Assembly (NCBI RefSeq): GCF_031755915.1
Contig: NC_083388.1
Coordinates: 29,494,001 to 29,558,000 of the forward strand
Origin: Ziziphus jujuba
Taxonomy: Eukaryota; Streptophyta; Magnoliopsida; Rosales; Rhamnaceae
Length of the DNA: 64,000 nt
Direction: 5' to 3'
How positions within the stretch are numbered: position 1 is the first letter of the stretch; every line of letters starts with the position of its first letter. Shown here in pieces: positions 47,011 to 58,967 of this stretch. The position numbers and the translations under genes were made by a program. The notes beneath the pieces were generated by a model. That model saw nothing but the letters and a program-made list of their open reading frames with translations. It had not been told where the DNA came from and made no database searches.

Positions 47011-47640
47011 AGGATCTTTGGAGATAATTGCTACTTTGAAAGATGGAGATGGACATTAGTTGCACGGTATAGGCAACAATCATGTTTCTTCCCCCCTAGA
47101 AATAGAGAATGTTTTTTGTTATTTTTTCCCTTTTAGTGTAAGCTTATTGTATTTGGTACACCTTGCATAGTATATATATATATTTATATATTCAAGCACG
47201 TATATAGTAATATGAGCTGTAACTTTCACATTGTGTCTATAATAGCTAAATATGATTATTCCTTTGGAAAAGGTAAAGGACCAATGGAATGGGGTTAGAT
47301 TGACCCACATCGAAGAAGAGGTGGGAATGCTTTGCAGGTAAAGGATTGCCAACTTATACGAACTTAAAAAGTCTTAAGCTTGTTCTTTTCTCCTTGCTAA
47401 TTAAATTAGATTTCTATTAAATGATTCTTTTTTTTTTTTTGAATAATATAGGATCCTTGGAGAATATATTGATGAACTGCATTGGAAGATGGAGATTGTA
47501 AACATTTAGTGGGTATAGGCAACCATCTTGTATATATATATGTATTTTTTTCCCCTAGAATTATGAACGGTTTTCGTTTATATTTTTCTTTTAATGTAAT
47601 CTTGTTGTATTTGGTACACATTATATTAATATTAGTTGGT
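47011..47640. repeat. Duplicated segment inside the CACTA element
   Basis: Two diverged copies, about 47011-47175 and 47452-47630, each running from GGATCYTTGGAGA through ATAGGCAAC, TTCCCCCTAGAA-like and TTGTATTTGGTACAC. Spacing about 440 bp. Confidence 0.7.
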
Positions 47641-48352
47641 GTTTAATGAATTTTTTAGTACAAGATAAACATTTAATAAAGTATCATTATTTTATGTTAA
47701 CTGCATTTCAAAAGTGTCATTTTATATCTATAAATGATAATTAATGATATTATAATTAATTAGTAATCTAATAAAAAATAAAATTTTCAAATAAAATTGG
47801 TAATTGATATATTATTTTTAGTTACAAAACTGTTGTCACCACATAAAAAAGGTAGTTTCGGTGACAAATTGAATAACTTAACCATGGTTTATGTCATATC
47901 ATAACAAGTCGGTGACAAAAAGTTGTTTACTTATCATTGGAAATGCTCAATGACAAATCAAATATGTCACTGACATTTTAAGTTACAAATCAGATGTGCC
48001 ATTGATGGTTTACATGATAAATAATATTTTGTCACCTAACTATATGTATTGTTATTGATGGATAAGTTTGACCAATTCTTACAACTGTATTGGTAATAAA
48101 ATGTGTACATACAATGACAAAAAGAAGAGGATTAAATGAAAAGCTCCAATCTATGACAGAGATATTTTTTGTCATAATTACATGCTCTTTTGATGACAAA
48201 TTACATAGTTTACCATTAAACTGCTTTGTGACCAGTCTATCACAGTAAACATAAGACGATCTAATTTTGCCAACTAAATGTGATAAGGTGACAAAAATGG
48301 CCCTTACATGATAAATTAGTTGTGTAGTTGTTGCCTAAAGTTTTTGTAGTGT

Positions 48353-48720
48353 ATGTGATAAACTTAATCATAGTGCCATAGATTGCTAGTATAGGTTTGA
48401 TCATTCATATATCAAGGATATCATCCCAAAAGAACTAGCAACACTCAACATTGCAGACAACTCCAATCCACTTCTATGTAGATTCGGGTGCCACTGCACA
48501 CATGACAAATGACAATGGTAAAATAAGTAAGGTAGTGATAGTATATATGTCGGCAAAGGGAATAGCCTTGCAATATCTCACATTGGTAATACTAAACTAA
48601 AAATTGAAAATGGATGTTTAGATCTTGAAAAAGTTCTTGTAGTTCCAGAATTGAAAAAGAACCTCTTATGAATTAGTTAACTAATAATAGATAATGATTG
48701 TATTTTTAAGTGCTTTAAGT
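48353..48720 (+). pseudogene. Copia-B protease
   Basis: Begins with the second half of the zinc knuckle, then the copia protease: active site DSGATAHMTND at 48481, then VGKGNSLAISHIG-like and LEKVLVVPELKKNLL in shifting frames. The DSG triplet is intact, but stops follow (for example at 48667), so not functional. Confidence 0.8.
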
Positions 48721-48740
48721 GCAACAAAGCCTTCGACAGA

Positions 48741-49398
48741 TCTTTGGCACCAACACTTAGGACATCCGAGTTTAAGGGCTTTAAAAAGTTTACATTCTAA
48801 TAACGTTATTACTGTTTTCAGCTAGATAAATAAGCTTAGTGTTTGTGCTAGTTGTTAATTAGGCAAGAGCTGCAAACTTCCTTTTTCTTTATCTAATAAA
48901 ATTTCATTGTTTCTTGTAGAAAAGATCCATTGTGATATTTGGGAGCCCTAACATTTTCCACATAAAAATACCGTTTCTATGTTCCTTTCATTGATGATTA
49001 TTCTAGATACACTTGGCTATTTCCTTTGCATAAAGAATTAGAATGTTTTGAATGTTTCCTTAAATTTCAAAGGATAGAAGAGAACCAATTTGACAGATGA
49101 ATTAAAATTCTTCAGAGTGATGGAGGAGGTAAGTTTATATCTTTAGCTTTCAACGAACACTTAGGTAAGCATGGAATTGTTCATCAAATCATGTCCAGGA
49201 ACCTCAGAACAAAATGGGGTTGCTGAAAGGAAACATAGACATGTGGTTGAAATGGGTTTAACTATGATGCTCCATGCCAATGTACCCATGAAATTATGGG
49301 TGGAAGCTTTCATAACTACAACTTTCCTCATTAATAGATTACATTCATCTGTTTTAAAAACTGAAACCCCATATTTTCTTCTACTTAAAAGGTATCAA
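48741..49398 (+). pseudogene. Copia-B integrase (truncated)
   Basis: GAG-pre-integrase motif (LWHQHLGHPSLRALKSL), then the integrase core: Asp in HCDIWEP (about 48932), SFIDDYSRYTWLFPLHKE, Asp in QSDGGGKF (about 49115) and Glu in EQNGVAERKHRH (about 49214), with ANVPMKLWVEAF and FLINRL. All three catalytic acids are present, but stops (TAG and TGA near 48823, 48858, 49099) break the frame and the gene ends at an LTR fragment. Confidence 0.85.
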
Positions 49399-49656
49399 TG
49401 ATGCGAATCCATCTGAGCTCGTACAACCGATAACTCGCTGGGGTACTGATCCGATACAGATGAAGACTGGACCGATCACTAGGGCTCAAGATAAAAGGTT
49501 TAAGGACAACCTTGCTGTCTTTATCCAAGAAGTAATTCATTGGTTTAAGGACAACCTTGCAATCTTTATCCAGGAAGTAATTCATTCTCAAAAGGTATTG
49601 TCCATACCTAAAAATAAAAGACCTATTTTAAGCATTCAAGTGGTGGAGGCTGATAC
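49399..49656 (+). repeat. Start of a diverged NAG-type LTR
   Basis: Begins TGATGCGAATCC and encodes the LTR peptide (ITRWGTDPIQMKTGPITRAQ), followed by an in-frame 45-bp duplication (49497 and 49542). It ends after AAGCATTCAAGTGGTGGAGG. Only the first 260 bp of the LTR is present. Confidence 0.75.
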
Positions 49657-49775
49657 ATCAGACATTTTACATTAGACACCCATACATCGGACATGACATT
49701 TTATATCGGACACCCATACATCGTACATCTGACCTCGGACTTTGGACTTCGGACTTCGGACATCAGACATAACTT

Positions 49776-49883
49776 AGTTCGGACACCAGACAGACATAAG
49801 TTAGCTCGGACATCAGGCAGACATAAGTTAGCTCGGACATCAGGCAGACATATGTTAGCTAAGACATCAGACATAAGTCAACT
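49776..49883. repeat. 27-bp minisatellite x 4
   Basis: AGCTCGGACATCAGGCAGAC-type units start at 49776, 49803, 49830 and 49857, exact 27-bp spacing. Upstream 49660-49770 contains looser repeats of the same words (CATCGGACAT, CTTCGGACTT). Confidence 0.9.
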
Positions 49884-49889
49884 TAATTG

Positions 49890-50355
49890 TCAAGCTTAAT
49901 GCGTCGCCCTCTAATTTTTTTAATTTGCTTATTTTTAATTTTTTGAAAATTGATTAAAATAGTAAAAATATTAAAATAATTAAAATACAAAAAAACTAAA
50001 ACTAACTTCATTCAAAATAATTAGAATACAAAAATTTAAAATAAATATTTCCATAACAAAATAATTATCAAATAAATTAAATATGATCTCATTGATATAT
50101 TTTTGCATAACTTGGTAAACTATTGTATGTGCAAAAGCAAGTTCAATATTAATTAAACTTCCATGAATGTATACTCATTCAGACAAAAGTTGACGTCCTC
50201 TTGTTGACGATATGACACACCTATACTGCATATGAAAAATTAAAAAAGTTTATTAACACTTATGCGAAATAAATAAATATTAATTATTATTAAATTATGT
50301 AATTTAGTAACTGAAAATTTAAAGAATATTACCATTGTTCTTAAGATTTGGCGAG
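49890..50355. other. AT-rich flank of NAG-3, CACTA-related
   Basis: Begins with a GCGTCGCC motif (49901) of the kind repeated at 57440-61680, then AT-rich DNA. Continuous with 56635 onward before NAG-3 inserted. Confidence 0.45.
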
Positions 50356-50360
50356 ACACA

Positions 50361-51501
50361 TGATACGAACCTAGGACGACCTGCTCCTAAACCCATATTA
50401 TATTAGCCCGGATCTCAATTAAGTTCAAGTTCTAATGGAATGGACCTCAACCCCTAACCATCCTGTGGTTAGAAACCTTGGTATAATGTAGACGCCACAA
50501 TAGGGGATGGAAAACCTATTGATAAGTCAAGCTAAAACAACCAATTCTCTAATGGTGTTTTAGGTGTTCTCAAAGAACAAAGAGATAATTAATCTCACAA
50601 GTATTTTCTCAATCAAATCAACGTTTTTATTTTTACTGAAAAATAAGCCTTTAAATAGGCTACAAAGCCACGAAATAAAACCCTAGAACATAAAGAAAAC
50701 CGGCCACCACACATAAAGAAACCTAGTTGAACGAAACTATACTTCCTTTGCTAATCTAAGTTTAATTAATTAATTAATTCCTTTATATTAAATTAGGAAT
50801 TAATTAATTTACAATGGAAAGAATAAAATAAAAACCTTCCTAAAGTTATTTGTCCAGAAAATAAATAAATAAAAGCAAAAAAGTAATGGTAGTTTCCTAA
50901 AACAAAAAGTAAAAACAAATTAGGAAACTAAAAATGCTAGCCTTTTGATCAAGTTGACTTTGATCAATCTTTGAGCTCTTTGAGCTTCAAATCAGCTTCT
51001 AGATTATTTTTAGGATGCCAAATAAGCTGAATATGAAGTCCCACACGTTGCCCATGCTTGGAAAAATAAGAAAAGGCTAATACAGTAAAATACAGTAAAG
51101 CCAGCAAGCAATACAGCAAATTCGGCCAAATTGTTGATGCTGTCCGTATAAGCCCTTTTTGATTGCATTTGAGGCTGATTTAACTTGATTCCATGACCTG
51201 TTAGGCATATTTATTGAACCCATAAAGCATTGGAACCATTTCATGCTTCCCGGACTCCAAAAATGTACCAAAAGCCGTCACCCGGGTCCGTATCGACTTC
51301 CACCACTTGGATGCTTAGAATAGGCTTTGTATCTCCAAGTATGGACAAGCTCTATTGAGATTGATTACCCCCTGCATAAATACTCCCAGGTTATCCTTAA
51401 ATCTCTTAATTTGAGCTCTTGTGATTGGCCTAGTCTTCATCTGTGTCGAGTCAGCACCCCAGCGGGTTATCGGTTGAGCAGGCTCGGGCGGAATCACATC
51501 A
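50361..51501 (-). repeat. NAG-3 3' LTR
   Basis: 1141 bp, TG...CA on the minus strand; includes the last coding bases of the polyprotein. Confidence 0.9.
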
Positions 51502-52735
51502 TTCCCCTCCTCTTGAAAAGGATTTGTCCTCAAATCAAGATCATCACCTGTAGAAAAAGGAGTTAAATCAGCAACATTAAATGCAGCACTCATGTTATAC
51601 TCACCCGGTAAATCAAGCTTGTAGGCATTCTTGTTATTCGGCTCCAAAACTTGAAAAAGTCTATCCATAGGCGGCATGAGCTTTGACTTTCTTTGTTTAG
51701 GAAACCTTTCCTTTCATAAGTGCAACCAAACCAATTCTCCTGGGTCAAACACTATTACAACAAAATCTAGAAATACATGCTAATTATGGTAAAAATTACA
51801 CTTTTTAAAGTTAGCAAACAATATTTCCCAAATTTTCAAATTACCACTAAGTAAAGCTCTCAACAATGCAGATAAAGTTCTATGCAATAAAGACATCTTT
51901 AAATAAGTATCTTTAAAATTGATGGTCAGCAATGATTTCTTATTCATAATTACTTTATTAACATCACCAAAGCTAAGATAAAAATTTATATTTTTCCTTT
52001 CTTGTCTTCCTTTTCCTTTCTCACTCACGGCCATCTCACCTTCCTCACTCTCGGCTTTTGCACCAAATTTCTCACTCCTGGTTTTCTTAAAATTTTTCCA
52101 CACAACCTGAGTATTAGAAGACTTACCTTGGACAGCAAGCTCACCTTTTCCCTTTTGATTGGATGGTAGTCCACTTGGAATTTCATTTGGGAAGACATCT
52201 CCAAATTCCTTCAAAAGAGAAATCATTGAACTTGGCAATTCAAGTTCTTCAATGTTAGTTTGATGATTAAAATAATTTTCTTTATAAATCATGACCAGAA
52301 AAGGTTTCTTATACTCAATAACCTAATTAATATCCCTAAACTCAAATAAAAGTTGCTACTTGACCTTTCTTTTCTTTCTTTTCCTTTCCCCCCTTGGATT
52401 GGCGCAAACCTTCGAATTTTTCTTCCTTCTCCAAGCTCTCGGGTTTGCCACTTTCTTTCCCCTCTCTTTCGGCTTTTCCTTGATCTTTCAACTCAATATG
52501 AGCCTTAGAAACCTTACCTTGACCAGCAATCTCATTCTTACCTTCTTGAAACGATGGTGAAGCCGTTGGTGCTATACTTGCTTTTTCCATGAGCTTTTCG
52601 GCTTCTATCCTTTGTTGCATTTGTAATTGGTCTTTGTAAACCTCTTTAGGAGATAATGGTTCCAGCTTGACCTTCTTCCCTTTAAAACTGAAAACAATAC
52701 TATTTTCTCGACCAAAATGAGTAGCATCTTTATCA
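51315..52735 (-). pseudogene. NAG-3 linker and integrase C-terminal part
   Basis: Continuation of the polyprotein after a stop in the protease. Pieces 52620-52342, 52292-51780 and 51677-51315 carry the Lys/Glu-rich linker, the RT-entry remnant (LLKEFGDVFPNEIPSGLP), the repeated linker motif, the integrase scrap (RTLSALLRALLSGNLK) and the C-terminal domain, where GPF has become DRLF. Stops: an AAG-to-TAG change and a CGA-to-TGA change in the LHLRKERF block. The last part lies in the LTR. Confidence 0.85.
51502..51514 (-). other. Polypurine tract, NAG-3
   Basis: Minus strand AAGAGGAGGGGAA, identical to NAG-2. Confidence 0.8.
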
Positions 52736-52737
52736 AA

Positions 52738-54349
52738 TTACCATGACCTACCTAATAGTATATGTCCAGCAATCATGGGTACAATATCACATAAGACTAC
52801 ATCCTCATATCTACCTATACTAAATTTTACTTTGGCTTGTTTATTCACTTTTATTTCACCACTATCATTAAGCCATTGTAATCTATAAGGTTCTGTATGT
52901 TTAATAGTTATTAAGCCTAATTTATCAACTACAATGTTACTAATTACATTTGTACAACTTCCACTATCAATAATCATACTACAAATCTTACCTTGAATTT
53001 CACATCGGGTGTGGAAGATGTTCTCTCTTTGAATTTCATTCTCATCTTTGTATGCAGCAAGTACTCTCCTAGAAAGCAAGTTTAATTCAGCATTGGATGC
53101 TTGCAAGGTTTCGGGTTCATCCTCCAAGTCCTCCTCCTCTTGCTTGGCTTCATCCTCACTTTCTTCATTTTCCGATTCTAGCTCGTCATTGCCCTTTAAC
53201 ACCATGATTCTTCTATTTGGGCATTGGCTAGGAATGTGTCCTCCTCCCTGGCATTTAAAACACACAAAATTATGAGTTCTAGAAGGTTTGGGATCTAATT
53301 TTACCTCATTCTTTGGTGCTTGGACAGATTTGATTCTAGTCTCCTTCCTTGGCCAGTTTGAACTTTCTTCTTTGACTTTCAGCTTTGGCTTGCTTTCATA
53401 GATGGGATTGTTCCTCCAGCCACTTGAATTGGACCTTCCACTATTGGAAACACCTCCAAACCATGATCTTACACCCCTCCTCTTGAATTGATGCTCTAAT
53501 TTAATAGCCACATGCAACATCTCCTCCAATTCCACATATTGTTGCAATTCTAGTTGATTGGCTATTTCACGATTCAAACCACCAAGAAACCTTGCCATGG
53601 TTGCTTCCCTATCTTCATTCAAGTTCAATCTCATCATGAGAATCTCCATCTCCTTGTAATAATCCTTCACGGATCCATGTCCTTGAGATAAAGGTTGAAG
53701 TCTTTGATGCAGCAACCTATGATAGTGTGATGGTACAAATCGCTTCCGCATGGCTCTTCTCATTTGTCGCCATGTAGTAATCAAATCATCACCAACTCTC
53801 CTTCGGGTGTTTTGCTCATTGGTCCACCATTGGAGTGCATAATGTCCAAACTCCATTGCTGCCAACTTCACCTTCTTACCTTCTGAATAGTTGTGGCAAT
53901 CAAAAATCATCTCCATTTTTTCTTCCCACTCCAAATAAGCTTCGGGATCACTTTTACCCATAAAAGGTGGGATGTTAACCTTGATATTTCCCAAATCATC
54001 ATCTGTATCCTCCCTCCTATATCTTCCATGGCCAGCTCTCTCTTGGACAGCAAAGGTTTCGTCCATGCCTTCCTCTTGGTCTCTCGCGACCTCCTCGTCC
54101 TCGGCCTCGTCCTCCATGGAATTCTTGCCTATTTCTTGTATTTGGCATTCCTTGTGAGGCTTCTAGTCTTCCCATTCTTTGATTCACATGATCAACTTGA
54201 GCACTAACCCTCTGTATTGACTCCAAAACAGCTCTCATGTCCACTTGGTCTCCACTCCCGATAGCTCGGGCATCGCCATGGAATGCTACGGACTCTTCCT
54301 CATTGATCCTCAAGGGTGGATCTCCTCTTCTCATTCTTGATTCTGTCAT
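52738..54349 (-). pseudogene. NAG-3 gag-protease
   Basis: ATG at 54349 (MTESRMRRGDPP). The frame is lost in the Arg/Gly-rich part, where about 50 bp seen in NAG-1 and NAG-2 are missing (near 54085). The open piece 54117-52738 has the Gag capsid region, a CCHC knuckle (CFKCQGGGHIPSQC) and a protease with intact IIDSGSCTNVIS and HILLGR, stopping where CAA became TAA right after LLGRSW. So the protease triad is preserved here although the gene is broken. Confidence 0.88.
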
Positions 54350-54367
54350 GTTAGTATAATAATGCAA

Positions 54368-55487
54368 TAGAAATAAAATAGGACCTTACAATTTCACACC
54401 CTTACGTGTTTCACTCAAATAAGGACTCGACACTCGTGTTTGCACACTTGTTTCGGCTTTTACCCTCTTTTAAGCTCAAACGCTCTTGCCTTTTTCCACT
54501 CAATGAATTATCTCAAAGTTCTAATTAAAACACCCACAAAACAGCAATTAGATCACTGGTATGTTTTAATTAAACTTATCAACAAAACAGTAAGCAAAAA
54601 TGAACAAATACCGAACGGAATGAAAATACCTAATTTCGGTTTTTCTAGACAAAATAAAGAAAATTAATGAGAAAACTTTGGAATTTTGAAGAACTAGACC
54701 AGATGGTAGTATATTTTGAGTTCAAGAATAAAATTCTGGAAAAATAATTTCAAATATGAACAAGAATCAAAGAGAACAAAATTATAGAAAAGTTGTTGGT
54801 TGTTGTTCTTTGTAATTCAAGTTTTGTATCAATTCCTTTAACTAATTTTAATCCAAATAATTTAAGCACCCAAAATCCAAATATCCAGCAGCAAAAATAA
54901 TTTCCCAGCAACTCAAATATTGAATAAATAATCAAAAAACCAGCAGCTCCAACAAATTTCCAGCAAACAAATCAAACTCCAACAAACCAAAATATTTTTC
55001 TTTTTTTTTTTTTTTATTCGGCTTTACCTCTTCTTTTTTTTTTTTTTTTTTTCACTCACAGAACATAAACAACTGCAGTAGTAAGAATAATTATCAAAAT
55101 TGCAATTCCAACTCCAAAACAAACACCAAACCCATGACCTCCAAATAAATACAAATGTGCAGTTTTTTTTTTTTTTTTAAATGTTGCCCCAAACTCTTTT
55201 TTTTTTTTTTTTTTGAATATATGAATGCAAATATTTAAGACTAAAACAGCAAAGAAAAATCAACAAAAACCAAAATTAACAAGAACAATGATGAAAAACA
55301 ACCAATAAATTAGGAAACAAAAATACGATAAAACTAGGAAATCCTCATTCAACTAGCCGAACAATGATGCAGAACGTGTATGGGATGGATGCAACCTTAA
55401 CCTAATGCTAAAATTGCAGAATAACACAAAAACAAATAAAGCAAATAAAGATAGATCAAACCTGAACAAAATTCGGCTCTAATGCCA
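54368..55487 (-). other. NAG-3 leader and PBS
   Basis: Same leader as NAG-2 with oligo(A) tracts (plus-strand T runs near 55000, 55036, 55165, 55199). The PBS at 55476-55487 reads TGGCATTAGAGC on the minus strand, two mismatches. Confidence 0.75.
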
Positions 55488-55489
55488 AA

Positions 55490-56629
55490 TGATACGACCC
55501 TAGGACGACCTGCTCCTAAACCCGTATTATATTAGCCTAGATCTCAATTAAGTTCAAGTTCTAATGGAATGGACCTCAACCCCTAACCAACCTATGGTTA
55601 GAAACCTTGGTATAATGTAGACACCACAATAGGGGATGGAAAACCTATTGATAAGTCAAGCTAAAACAACCAATTCTCTAATGGTGTTTTAGGTGTTCTC
55701 AAAGAACAAAGTGATAATTAATCTCACAAGTATTTTCTCAATCAAATCAACGTTTTTATTCTTATTGAAAAATAAGCCTTTAAATAGGATACAAAGTCAC
55801 AAAATAAAACCCTAGAACATAAAGAAAACCGGCCACCACACATAAAGAAACCTAGTTGGCCGAAACTATACTTCCTTTGCTAATCTAAGTTTAATTAATT
55901 AATTAATTCCTTTATATTAAATTAGGAATTAATTAATTTACAATGGAAAGAATAAAATAAAAACCTTCCTAAAGTTATTTGTCCAGAAAATAAATAAATA
56001 AAAGCGAAAAAGTAATGGTAGTTTCCTAAAACAAAAAGTAAAAACAAATTAGGAAACTAAAAGTACTAGCCTTTTGATCAAGTTGACTTTGATCAATCTT
56101 TGACCTCTTTAAGCTTCAAATCAGCTTATAGATTCTTTTTAGGATGCCAAATAAGCTGAATATGAAGTCCCACACGTTGCCCATGCTTGGAAAAATAAGA
56201 AAAGGCTAATACAGTAAAATACAGTAAAGCCAGCAAGCAATACAGCAAATTCGGCCAAATTGTTGATGCTGTCCTTACAAGCCCTTTTTGATTGCATTTG
56301 AGGCTGCTTTAACTTGATTCCATGACCTCTTAGGCATATTTATTGAACCCATAAAGCATTGGAACCATTTCATGCTTCCCGGACTCCAAAAATGTACCGA
56401 AACGGTCACCCGGGTCCTTATCGGCTTCCACCACTTGTATGCTTAGAATAGGCTTTGTATCTTCAAGTATGGACAAGATCTATTGAGATTGATTACCCCC
56501 TGCATAAATACTCCCAGGTTGTCCTTAAATCTCTTAATTTGAGCTCTTATGATTGGCCTAGTCTTCATCCGTGTCGAGTTAGCACCCTAGCGGGTTATCG
56601 GTTGAGCAGGCTCGGGCAGAATCACATCA
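55490..56629 (-). repeat. NAG-3 5' LTR
   Basis: 1140 bp, TGATGTGATTCTGCC to GGGTCGTATCA on the minus strand; conserved TTTAAATAGG box near 55781. Confidence 0.9.
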
Positions 56630-56756
56630 ACACATTTCTCCTAATTAAAAGTGAAAAACTCATAATGAAACGGATTAGAAAATTAACTAAATGAATAATA
56701 ATAAATGCGATAAATATTACTTAAAACATAAGTAATAAATCTACGTACCAATTTAT

Positions 56757-56990
56757 TTAGAAGATATTTTTTATCCATATCCCCTCACAGTCATTACGAA
56801 CATAGCCACTCTCACATTCATCCTCATCATCAAATTCATCGACACTTGGCAATTGTATGACAAATGGATTGTGAGCCATCGTAGTATCTCCAAGAATATC
56901 TTCTTCAACAAAAGTACGATGTGTGGTGAAGTTAAACAACAGACCATTTCGAATCAAGTTGATCTTCAATATAAAATGCTTGTTAAACTT
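56757..56990 (-). pseudogene. DUF4216 C-terminus of a CACTA gene
   Basis: The minus strand reads FYIEDQLDSKWSVV, then a shifted frame with EEDILGDTTMAHNPFV, DEFDDEDECESGYVRND and CEGIWI. The first block equals the end of DUF4216 (QVFYV.DPLD..WSVV; compare 25825-25865) and the second the acidic tail with YVR.D.EGIWI that closes these CACTA-associated proteins. Broken by a frame change near 56965. It shows that the DNA around NAG-3 is of CACTA origin. Confidence 0.65.
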
Positions 56991-57440
56991 AGCAAAACAA
57001 TGTCAAGCAATATCACAACCAAAATATCTACAAAAGTAAGACTAAGAAAATCCAACGAACCTAACCTACGGTTAAAATGAAAAAAAAAAAAAAAAAACCA
57101 ACCCATTACATGTCTTCGCCAAAAACAAAGAAAAAAGAAACTCACCTAAACAATGGAGATAAAGAAAGTAGAAACTCAGCTAACCACGAAGGCAACACAG
57201 AGAAACCCAGCTTCCAACGGCAATGTAGGCAAATGAAAAATGAAACCCGAAATATCCCACTCTTCAAATCTCTCTTAGATTGCTTCCAAATCTAATATCT
57301 ATTAGATAGTGTACTTGATGTAGTTTTAGAAAAGAAAATGGATTCAAAAGCACACGTAAAATTTTTAAAATGCGCCAAAAATTTTCAGAAAATAGCAAAA
57401 AGGCGACCCTTTTGAAGATTCCTTTTTTTTTTTTTTTAAT
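56991..57440. other. No gene recognised
   Basis: A-rich stretch with an A18 run at 57079. Small open frames without motif; probably intronic or untranslated parts of the CACTA remnant. Confidence 0.35.
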
Positions 57441-58967
57441 TAAGAGAGCAGGCAACACATTTACATCTTAAAGCGTTGCCTTTTCCATTATTGTCCTTGT
57501 TTATTTATTTTAATTAGTTTTTTACTTTTCATTTAAAAATAAATACTGAGAATATTTCTTATATATGTGAAACAAAATTACCAAAGTGGGGGTTTAGTTA
57601 TTTTGTTTTCCAAGTACAGTTTATTGTAAAATCTTGTAAATTTCAAATTTTTTTTTAAAAAAAAAGGGAATAAGCGACGCATTTACAACATACAGCATCG
57701 CTTGTTTTAAGTTTTTTTTTTTTTTTTTTTTTTTTTAGTTCCTTAATTTGATGGAACAGGGGACGCATAAAAAGCAAAAAGAGTCGCCAGCTACTTTTTA
57801 ACTTTCCTTTTTTAATAGTTATTAATTTTCTTTTGAAGTGCAATTTATTTGCTTTTAAAAGTTGCAAGTATTAAAATGTTTTTTTTTTTTTAAATTAGGA
57901 GAACAGGCGACACATTTACAATTAAAAGCATCTCTTTTTCTCTCAATTTCATTTTTTTTCTTTGATTAATTTTTTTATTTTTTATTTATAAATAAACACT
58001 GAAAATATTTCTTAAAAATGTGAAGTAAAATTTCAAAGATTGCTATTTATTTTTCTGTTTTTCAAGTACACCTTTATTCTTTATAAAATTTACATGTCTT
58101 CTAAAATTTTTGTTTTTGTTTAATGGAGAGAACAGGTGACGTATTTTCTTTAAGAAGGGTCACCCATTCTTGAATTGTGGGATCAAGCGATGCATTATGA
58201 TCGAAAAGCGCTGCTTGTTCTATTTTTATTTTTATTTTCTTTATAATCTTTAAATAGTTTTTTAAGTGTTCATTTACAAATATATTCATGTAGCAATCCA
58301 ATGAACATAAATTCCATTGATCTAAAAATAAGAAACAGTTTTGTCAATGCTCTTCTCAATTATTTACATATATGTGTATAGACGAGACACGAAATATCTC
58401 ATGACCTAATTTATGATAGGGTATCGAATATAGAATTCTAATTCAACAAGCATTTATTGACCAATTTATCGACATAAGTATGTTAAATGAGCTTTACTTT
58501 CATGTATTTGTGTTCAATGATAGCTTACTTATTTTTAAAAATTGAAAGTCCATTAAATTGCTATTTTTAAAAAATAAAAAATAAAAAATTTGAAGGAACA
58601 GGCAATGCAATCCCATCCAAAAGCATCGCCTATTCCCTATTCTATTTTTTGTTTTTATCTTTAATTAGTTTTTTCTTTTATTACTCATCTACAAATAAAA
58701 AAAAAGCATATTTGTAAAATTAAAAAAAATTACTAAAAACAACTTTCAAATTAAAAAGGTAAAAATTGGTTCGGTGAAAAGGCAACATATTTGTTAAAAA
58801 AGGGCTCGCCTATTGCTATATTTGGTGACCATTTTCTAAAAAAGCATCGCCTATTTTATATTAAACATCCTCCAAAATTTTCAAGTCTCTTAAAGTAAAT
58901 TGTATTTTAAAAAAATACATCACCTAAAACTATATTAGTTATTTCTTGTTGCATTATTACGTCCAAG

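Larger units (their letters stand above)
45447..48352. mobile_element. Non-autonomous CACTA-type transposon
   Basis: 2.9-kb insertion with terminal inverted repeats: left TACAAAAAATCTAGGCAATG, right (inverted) CACTACAAAAACTTTAGGC; the left CACTA end has decayed to AAGTA. The 3-bp target duplication is TAT (45444-45446 and 48353-48355), as expected for CACTA elements. Subterminal regions (45470-46190 and 47830-48350) are full of TAGTGACAAAAATT- and TTTGTCACC-type repeats in both orientations, the usual transposase-binding landscape. No transposase is visible; the interior has a 500-bp less AT-rich block and a duplicated segment. Confidence 0.85.
44521..49398 (+). mobile_element. Copia-B: Ty1/copia remnant split by a CACTA element
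   Basis: Ty1/copia element in plus orientation: gag 44556-45446, then a 2.9-kb CACTA-type insertion, then protease and integrase to 49398, where it stops abruptly at an LTR fragment of another family. RT, RNase H and 3' LTR are missing. The coding sequence on the two sides of the insertion is colinear. Confidence 0.85.
50361..56629 (-). mobile_element. NAG-3: complete RT-less Ty3-type LTR element
   Basis: 6.27-kb minus-strand copy with the NAG layout: 5' LTR 55490-56629, mutated PBS 55476-55487, leader, broken gag-protease-IN(C-term) ORF, polypurine tract 51502-51514, 3' LTR 50361-51501, target duplication ACACA (50356-50360 and 56630-56634). Same missing RT, RNase H and integrase core as the other two. 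More decayed than NAG-2. Confidence 0.93.
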
